From positions 1 to 64,000 of the forward strand of contig SPJS01000198.1 in the NCBI GenBank assembly GCA_006844705.1: a stretch of 64,000 nucleotides of DNA. Reading direction: 5' to 3'. Below the pieces are notes generated by a model. That model saw only the letters and a list, made by a program, of their open reading frames with translations, searched no databases and was not told where the DNA came from. The translations under genes and the position numbers were made by a program. This DNA is from Methylococcaceae bacterium. Its GTDB lineage: Bacteria > Pseudomonadota > Gammaproteobacteria > Methylococcales > Methylomonadaceae. Each line of letters starts with the position of its first letter. The stretch's first letter is position 1. This document shows positions 59,501 through 64,000 of the stretch, piece after piece.

Positions 59501-60798
59501 TTTCACGTTCAGGTGAAGTTGGTGTTGTTGATGATTATGGGCGTGAAAGAGAGCGTTACAAGATTCCATATGGCGCGGTACTCTCAGTTGAAGAGGGTAG
59601 TGCAGTTGCAGCTGGAGATATTGTTGTAAATTGGGATCCGCATACGCACCCTGTCATCACGGAAGTGAATGGTTCGATTGAGCTAAAAGACTTTATTGAT
59701 GGGTTAACCGTTCAGGAACAATCAGATGAAGTTACTGGTTTGACATCAATGGTGGTTACCGATCCCAAGCAAAGAAGTACGCAAGGTAAAGAGCTTCGTC
59801 CTATGGTTCGATTAGTGGATGACCAGGGAGTCCAGATCAATTTATCTGGTACTGATATTCCAGCACAGTACTTTTTGCCTGCTGGAGCAATTGTGGGTAT
59901 CAGAGATGGTCAGGAAGTGACTGTTGGTGACGTATTGGCAAGAATTCCGCAAGAATCGAGTAAGACTCGTGATATTACCGGGGGGTTGCCACGGGTTGCA
60001 GATCTATTTGAAGCGAGAAAGACAAAAGATCCGGCTATTTTGGCTGAAGCGACTGGAATGGTGTCTTTTGGAAAGGAAACCAAGGGTAAGCAGCGGGTGA
60101 TCATTACTGACTCTGAAGGTGAGCAATATGAAACATTAATCCCTAAATGGCGTCACATTACGGTGTTTGAAGGGGAGTTTGTTGAGAAAGGGGAAACTAT
60201 CGCGGAAGGTGAGCTGACGCCGCACGATATTTTGCGTTTACGCGGTGTCGAGGAGTTGGCTGACTACCTTGTTAAGGAAATTCAGGATGTTTATCGTCTG
60301 CAAGGTGTAAAAATCAATGATAAACATATTGAGGCGATAATTCGTCAGATGTTAAGAAAGGTTGAAATTACGGCGTCAGGTGGAAGTGAATTTGTTAAAG
60401 GTGAGCAAGTTGAGCGGGCTTATTTGGCAGCTGTAAATGCTGCTTTGGAAAAAGAAGATAAGATTCCTGCAAGCTTTGACCCGTTATTGTTAGGGATAAC
60501 GAAAGCATCTCTGGCCACTGAATCATTTATTTCTGCCGCTTCATTTCAGGAGACAACAAGAGTGTTAACCGATGCGGCCGTCAGAGGCATCAATGACAAT
60601 CTTGCTGGTTTGAAAGAAAATGTCATCGTAGGGCGTTTGATTCCGGCTGGAACTGGTTTGGCATATCATGAGCAGCGCAAGAAGAAGCGTTCGCAAGACA
60701 TGCTTTCTGAAAAAGATGGGGGAATGCCATCGGTTGATTCTACTGAAGTAGAAGAGGCATTAAAGCAGGCGTTGAATGTTGAAAATGCGGCAGACTGA
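56575..60798 (+). CDS. rpoC: DNA-directed RNA polymerase subunit beta'
   Basis: RpoC (1407 residues, same length as E. coli). The N-terminal zinc finger is Cys70, 72, 85 and 88 in [20 protein letters not shown]. The catalytic magnesium motif [12 protein letters not shown] is near residue 459. The second zinc element has [15 protein letters not shown]. The start is TTG (56575): the translation [10 protein letters not shown] aligns with the E. coli start, and GAGAGGG lies upstream. The next ATG is four codons later. It is followed by a new promoter for rpsL. Confidence 0.97.
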   Translation: MKDLMNFLKRQGRSDDFDSIRIGLASPDMIRSWSFGEVKKPETINYRTFKPERDGLFCAKIFGPVSDYECLCGKYKRLKHRGVICEKCGVEVTLSKVRRERMGHIDLASPVAHIWFLKSLPSRIALLLDMTLRGIERVLYFECFVVLDSGMTPMEKGQLLTDDEYLDAVEEYGDDFDAKMGAEAIYELLKDIDLQEEVKSLREEIDATNSETKIKKFSKRLKVIESLMESNNRPEWMIMTVLPVLPPELRPLVPLDGGRFATSDLNDLYRRVINRNNRLNRLLDLNAPDIIVRNEKRMLQESVDALLDNGRRGRAITGTNRRPLKSLADMIKGKQGRFRQNLLGKRVDYSGRSVIVVGPTLRLHQCGLPKKMALELFKPFIFSKLQLRGFATTIKAAKKMVEREGSEVWDILEEVIREHPVLLNRAPTLHRLGIQAFEPTLIEGKAIQLHPLVCSAFNADFDGDQMAVHIPLSIEAQLEARTLMMATNNILSPANGDPVINPSQDVVLGLYFISREKVNAIGEGSIFANVDEVLRALDNGSVELQTKIMVRVAEVIIDDQGEKEEQVSRKETTVGRALIWNIVPEGMPFSVVNVDMTKKNISKLINYSYRHLGIKDTVVLADKLMYLGFKYATRAGVSFGIEDMEIPAKKADIINAAELEVNEIQSQYASGLVTDGERYNKVVDIWSHANDQVAKVMMEGLGEFEVENSKGETVKQKSFNSIFMMAESGARGSAAQIRQLAGMRGLMAKPDGSIIETPITANFREGLDVLQYFISTHGARKGLADTALKTANSGYLTRRLVDVAQDLVILEEDCGTDKGLTLMPIIEGGDVVEPLSERVLGRVNVQDVMDQAGEGVLIPAGTMIDESLVAMLEENGVDQLLVRSIITCESRYGVCAKCYGRDLGRGHLVNIGEAVGVVAAQSIGEPGTQLTMRTFHIGGAASRSAAISNVQVKSAGTIKLNNMKTVKNRENNLVAVSRSGEVGVVDDYGRERERYKIPYGAVLSVEEGSAVAAGDIVVNWDPHTHPVITEVNGSIELKDFIDGLTVQEQSDEVTGLTSMVVTDPKQRSTQGKELRPMVRLVDDQGVQINLSGTDIPAQYFLPAGAIVGIRDGQEVTVGDVLARIPQESSKTRDITGGLPRVADLFEARKTKDPAILAEATGMVSFGKETKGKQRVIITDSEGEQYETLIPKWRHITVFEGEFVEKGETIAEGELTPHDILRLRGVEELADYLVKEIQDVYRLQGVKINDKHIEAIIRQMLRKVEITASGGSEFVKGEQVERAYLAAVNAALEKEDKIPASFDPLLLGITKASLATESFISAASFQETTRVLTDAAVRGINDNLAGLKENVIVGRLIPAGTGLAYHEQRKKKRSQDMLSEKDGGMPSVDSTEVEEALKQALNVENAAD

Positions 60799-60806
60799 AA
60801 TATTTC

Positions 60807-60835
60807 TTGACCAGGGTTTAATTTAGCATTATTAT
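60807..60835 (+). promoter_or_regulatory. Sigma-70 promoter of the rpsL-rpsG-fusA-tuf operon
   Basis: TTGACC (60807-60812), a 17-base spacer and TATTAT (60830-60835). An overlapping TATACT at 60833-60838 has a 20-base spacing and is less good. The predicted start near 60842 gives a leader of about 107 bases before rpsL. Confidence 0.7.
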
Positions 60836-60836
60836 A

Positions 60837-60856
60837 CTCTGCTCGCGTGAGCAGAG
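60837..60856 (+). promoter_or_regulatory. Perfect hairpin at the start of the rpsL leader
   Basis: CTCTGCTC (60837-60844) and GAGCAGAG (60849-60856) pair over 8 bp with a GCGT loop. It overlaps the predicted transcription start. Downstream, GGTCTGCTC at 60857-60865 repeats the 5' arm, so GAGCAGAG... could pair with either; a switch is possible but unproven. Confidence 0.45.
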
Positions 60857-60870
60857 GGTCTGCTCTTAAT

Positions 60871-60905
60871 AAAGAACCGCTAAACGAAAGTATAGCGGTT
60901 CTTTT
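60871..60905 (+). terminator. Terminator-like hairpin between rpoC and rpsL
   Basis: AAAGAACCGCTA (60871-60882) and TAGCGGTTCTTT (60893-60904) form a perfect 12-bp stem with a 10-base loop, then TGTT. It lies after the rpsL promoter, so it can serve both as the rpoBC terminator and as an attenuator of the rpsL operon. Confidence 0.8.
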
Positions 60906-60948
60906 GTTATTTGGCGTTAGTTATTGTGTTTTTGGAGTGAGAGTAAGT

Positions 60949-61323
60949 ATGGCCACGATCAACCAGTTGGTTCGTAAGCCTAGGGCTAAGAAAATTGAAA
61001 AAAGCAATGTGCCTGCATTAGAGGCGTGTCCTCAACGTCGTGGTGTTTGTACGCGTGTTTATACAACAACACCTAAAAAGCCAAACTCAGCTTTGCGTAA
61101 AGTCGCCAGGGTTAGGCTGACTAACGGGATTGAGGTGAGTAGTTATATTGGTGGTGAGGGGCATAATTTACAGGAGCACTCGGTTGTGTTGATTCGTGGG
61201 GGGCGTGTAAAAGATCTTCCCGGGGTTCGATATCACGTTGTCAGGGGTAGTTTAGATACCTCGGGTGTTGATGGGCGCAAATGCGGGCGCTCAAAATACG
61301 GTGCCAAACGTCCAAAGGGTTAA
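60949..61323 (+). CDS. rpsL: 30S ribosomal protein S12
   Basis: S12 (124 residues) sits at the decoding centre. [14 protein letters not shown] starts it, and [20 protein letters not shown] holds the lysine that is the usual site of streptomycin-resistance changes (wild type here). [17 protein letters not shown] is the second conserved loop. I start at ATG 60949; the open frame begins 34 codons earlier in the leader, which is not coding. It is followed by rpsG after 9 bp. Confidence 0.97.
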   Translation: MATINQLVRKPRAKKIEKSNVPALEACPQRRGVCTRVYTTTPKKPNSALRKVARVRLTNGIEVSSYIGGEGHNLQEHSVVLIRGGRVKDLPGVRYHVVRGSLDTSGVDGRKCGRSKYGAKRPKG

Positions 61324-61803
<480 letters not shown>

Positions 61804-61823
61804 TTTTGATTTAGGGGTTTTTG

Positions 61824-63911
61824 ATGCGTGCTACACCGATAGATCGGTATCGTAATATCGGGATTATGGCGCATATCGATGCAGGTAAAACTACGACAAC
61901 AGAGAGAGTTCTTTTTTACACTGGAGTGTCGCACAAGATTGGAGAGGTACATGATGGTGCGGCAACCATGGATTGGATGGAGCAGGAGCAGGAGAGAGGG
62001 ATTACTATAACTTCTGCTGCAACGACGTGTTTTTGGCAGGGAATGTCAGGGCAGTATGACGAGCATCGCATTAACATAATCGATACGCCGGGGCATGTGG
62101 ATTTCACTATTGAGGTGGAAAGGTCTCTGCGGATTTTAGATGGTGCTTGTGCGGTTTTTTGTGCGGTAGGTGGGGTTGAACCCCAGTCAGAGACTGTATG
62201 GCGTCAAGCGAACAAATATAAGGTTCCGCGAATAGTTTTTGTCAATAAGATGGATCGTTCAGGAGCAGATTTTTTTCGGGTGATTGGTCAGATTGAGTCC
62301 CGCTTGGGCGGGTGTCCAGTGGTTATGCAGGTGCCGGTAGGTGCTGAGGAGTCATTTGCTGGTGTAGTCGATTTGATAAAAATGAAAGCAATATATTGGC
62401 AGGAAGCTAATATGGGCGTGGCTTTTGAAGAGAAGGACGTTCCTTTGGAATTGCTGGAAGTGGCTGCTGAGCTAAGGGAGAGGCTGATTGAGGTCGCTGC
62501 AGAGTCTTCAGATGAGTTGATGGAAAAATATCTTGAAGGGGGCGAGCTGTCTGATTCGGATATTAAATCCGGATTGCGAGTGCGTACCCTCCGTGGAGAG
62601 ATTGTTCCTGCTTTTTGCGGGTCTGCCTTTAAGAATAAAGGGGTGCAATGTCTGCTGGATGCGGTTGTTGATTATATGCCGTCTCCGATAGATGTGCCTG
62701 CGATCAAAGGGTATGTTGATGAGCAGGAGGAGGAAAGGCTGGCTGATGATAGTGCCGATTTTTCTGCGTTGGCTTTTAAGATCGCGACTGACCCGTTTGT
62801 TGGGGTGTTGACGTTTTTTAGAGTTTATTCTGGTGTGCTGGAATCTGGTTCTGCAGTTTTTAACGCGGTTAAAGGTAAAAAGGAAAGAATTGGTCGTTTG
62901 GTGCAAATGCATGCAAACAGACGTGAAGAGGTTAAGGAGGTTCGCGCTGGAGATATTGCTGCGGCGATTGGCCTCAAAGATGTGACGACTGGAGATACCA
63001 TTTGTGAGTTGTCTTCGCCAATCGTTTTGGAAAAAATGGATTTTCCAGAGCCGGTTATCTCGGTTGCGGTAGAGCCGAGGACGAAGGCGGATCAGGAGAA
63101 AATGGCGGGGGCGCTGGGTAAGTTGGCCCAGGAGGATCCCTCGTTTAGAGTTAATACGGATATCGAGTCTGGACAAGTGATTATTTCAGGGATGGGTGAA
63201 TTGCATCTTGAAATAATTGTAGATCGCATGCAAAGGGAGTTTGGAGTTGATTCGAATGTAGGTGCGCCGCAGGTAGCGTATAGAGAAACAATAAAGCAGT
63301 CTGTTGAGCATGAAGGAAAGTTTGTTCGTCAGTCTGGTGGGCGTGGTCAGTATGGGCATGTCTGGCTAAAGATTGAACCTCTTGAGCAGGGGGCAGGGTA
63401 TGAGTTTATCAACGAAATTGTTGGTGGAGTGGTGCCTAAAGAATATATTCCTGCAATTGATAAGGGTGTGCAGGAACAAATGGAGAATGGAATTTTGGCT
63501 GGCTTTCCTGTTGTGGATGTCAGGGTCACGCTGTTTGATGGTTCGTACCATGATGTGGATTCGAATGAGATGGCCTTTAAGATTGCTGGTTCTATGTGTT
63601 TCAAGGATGGGGCAAAAGATGCTTCTCCAGCTTTGCTTGAGCCAATCATGGCTGTAGAAATTGTGACTCCCGAGGAATATATGGGGGAAGTTGTTGGGGA
63701 TGTTAATAGAAGGCGTGGTGTGATTCATGCGCTTAATGATTCCCCTTCGGGTAAATTGGTTGAGTGCCAAGTGCCTATGGCTGAGATGTTTGGATATGCA
63801 ACGGATCTTAGGTCTGCGACTCAAGGGCGGGCAACTTATAGTATGCAGTTTGATAAGTATAGTGAAGCGCCGGTAAATATTGCGGAAGAAATTATTAACA
63901 AGGTGAATTAA
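61824..63911 (+). CDS. fusA: Elongation factor G
   Basis: EF-G (695 residues) drives ribosome translocation with GTP. G1 [12 protein letters not shown] is at residues 16-27, G2 [16 protein letters not shown]3 [18 protein letters not shown], and G4 [12 protein letters not shown]. Domains II-V continue to the end, with [17 protein letters not shown] in domain IV. I start at ATG 61824, one codon after a TTG, with AGGGG upstream. It is the main translational form, as it lies in the str operon. Confidence 0.97.
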   Translation: MRATPIDRYRNIGIMAHIDAGKTTTTERVLFYTGVSHKIGEVHDGAATMDWMEQEQERGITITSAATTCFWQGMSGQYDEHRINIIDTPGHVDFTIEVERSLRILDGACAVFCAVGGVEPQSETVWRQANKYKVPRIVFVNKMDRSGADFFRVIGQIESRLGGCPVVMQVPVGAEESFAGVVDLIKMKAIYWQEANMGVAFEEKDVPLELLEVAAELRERLIEVAAESSDELMEKYLEGGELSDSDIKSGLRVRTLRGEIVPAFCGSAFKNKGVQCLLDAVVDYMPSPIDVPAIKGYVDEQEEERLADDSADFSALAFKIATDPFVGVLTFFRVYSGVLESGSAVFNAVKGKKERIGRLVQMHANRREEVKEVRAGDIAAAIGLKDVTTGDTICELSSPIVLEKMDFPEPVISVAVEPRTKADQEKMAGALGKLAQEDPSFRVNTDIESGQVIISGMGELHLEIIVDRMQREFGVDSNVGAPQVAYRETIKQSVEHEGKFVRQSGGRGQYGHVWLKIEPLEQGAGYEFINEIVGGVVPKEYIPAIDKGVQEQMENGILAGFPVVDVRVTLFDGSYHDVDSNEMAFKIAGSMCFKDGAKDASPALLEPIMAVEIVTPEEYMGEVVGDVNRRRGVIHALNDSPSGKLVECQVPMAEMFGYATDLRSATQGRATYSMQFDKYSEAPVNIAEEIINKVN

Positions 63912-63937
63912 TTATTATTTGTTTTAGGTGTTGACTC

Positions 63938-64000
63938 ATGGCAAAAGAAAAATTTGAAAGAAACAAACCACACGTAAACGTAGGGACGATAGGGCACGTA
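63938..64000 (+). CDS. tuf: Elongation factor Tu (copy 2), 5' part
   Basis: The first 21 codons are in the window and then the sequence ends. These 63 bases are identical to copy 1 at 47710-47772, [20 protein letters not shown] and V. Two near-identical tuf genes kept alike by gene conversion are usual in gammaproteobacteria. It is the fourth gene of the str operon, 26 bp after fusA. Confidence 0.95.
   Translation, partial: MAKEKFERNKPHVNVGTIGHV

Noticed and set aside
60847-60948. N-terminal extension of S12 by 34 residues
   Set aside because: The frame is open by chance across the leader hairpins. The ATG at 60949 gives the standard 124-residue protein.

Overview
This window is chromosomal DNA from a gammaproteobacterium. 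Signs of this are the gene order rsmG-parA-parB-atpIBEFHAGDC-glmU-glmS, hemA beside a TPR lipoprotein, lolB and ispE, tRNA genes in front of tuf, and secE-nusG-rplKAJL-rpoBC-rpsL-rpsG-fusA-tuf. A NifZ-like protein and an MSHA-type pilus locus would fit an aquatic group such as the Methylococcales, but no gene here fixes the genus.

The left 3.5 kb is an accessory, repeat-rich patch. It holds an orphan NifZ-like gene, palindromic repeats with a GGTCTGTCCCC core, a 45-bp direct duplication, fourteen perfect copies of a 13-bp unit, the first 36 codons of an IS110-type transposase with its upstream end, a GNAT acetyltransferase, a SAM methyltransferase and the tail of a second acetyltransferase. 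Next comes the divergent metE/metR pair with two MetR-type boxes.

At 6.9-21.6 kb lie housekeeping genes. A small gene resembling the ribosome-rescue factor ArfA carries a perfect terminator-like hairpin inside its own 3' coding end. It is divergent from mnmG-rsmG-parA-parB. The complete F1Fo ATP synthase operon ends at a clear terminator and is followed by glmU-glmS (UDP-GlcNAc synthesis).

From 21.9 to 38 kb is an MSHA-like type IV pilus / type II secretion-related locus. The order is mshM-L-N-E-G-I-J-K, then two pilin-like proteins, an ABC-2 permease and an unknown membrane-anchored protein. On the opposite strand are a PilZ (c-di-GMP) protein overlapping an ABC ATPase, and a separate prepilin. 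The ABC permease and ATPase look like partners coded on opposite strands.

From 38.1 to 41.7 kb a minus-strand operon runs hemA-prfA-prmC-JAMM peptidase. It is divergent from a TPR lipoprotein, lolB, ispE, tRNA-Gln, prs, rplY and pth. From 47.4 kb to the end lies the translation/transcription super-cluster: tRNA-Tyr, -Gly, -Thr, tuf, tRNA-Trp, secE, nusG, rplK, rplA, rplJ, rplL, rpoB, rpoC, rpsL, rpsG, fusA and the start of a second tuf. Several leaders and junctions there hold terminator-like hairpins. Two of these are followed by a hairpin that re-uses the U-tract, which would suit attenuation control.

The most noteworthy items are the ArfA-like gene with its internal terminator, the 13-bp minisatellite beside the IS110 remnant, the split ABC transporter/PilZ set in the pilus locus, the terminator-like stem inside pth, and the paired hairpins in the rplJL-rpoBC region.
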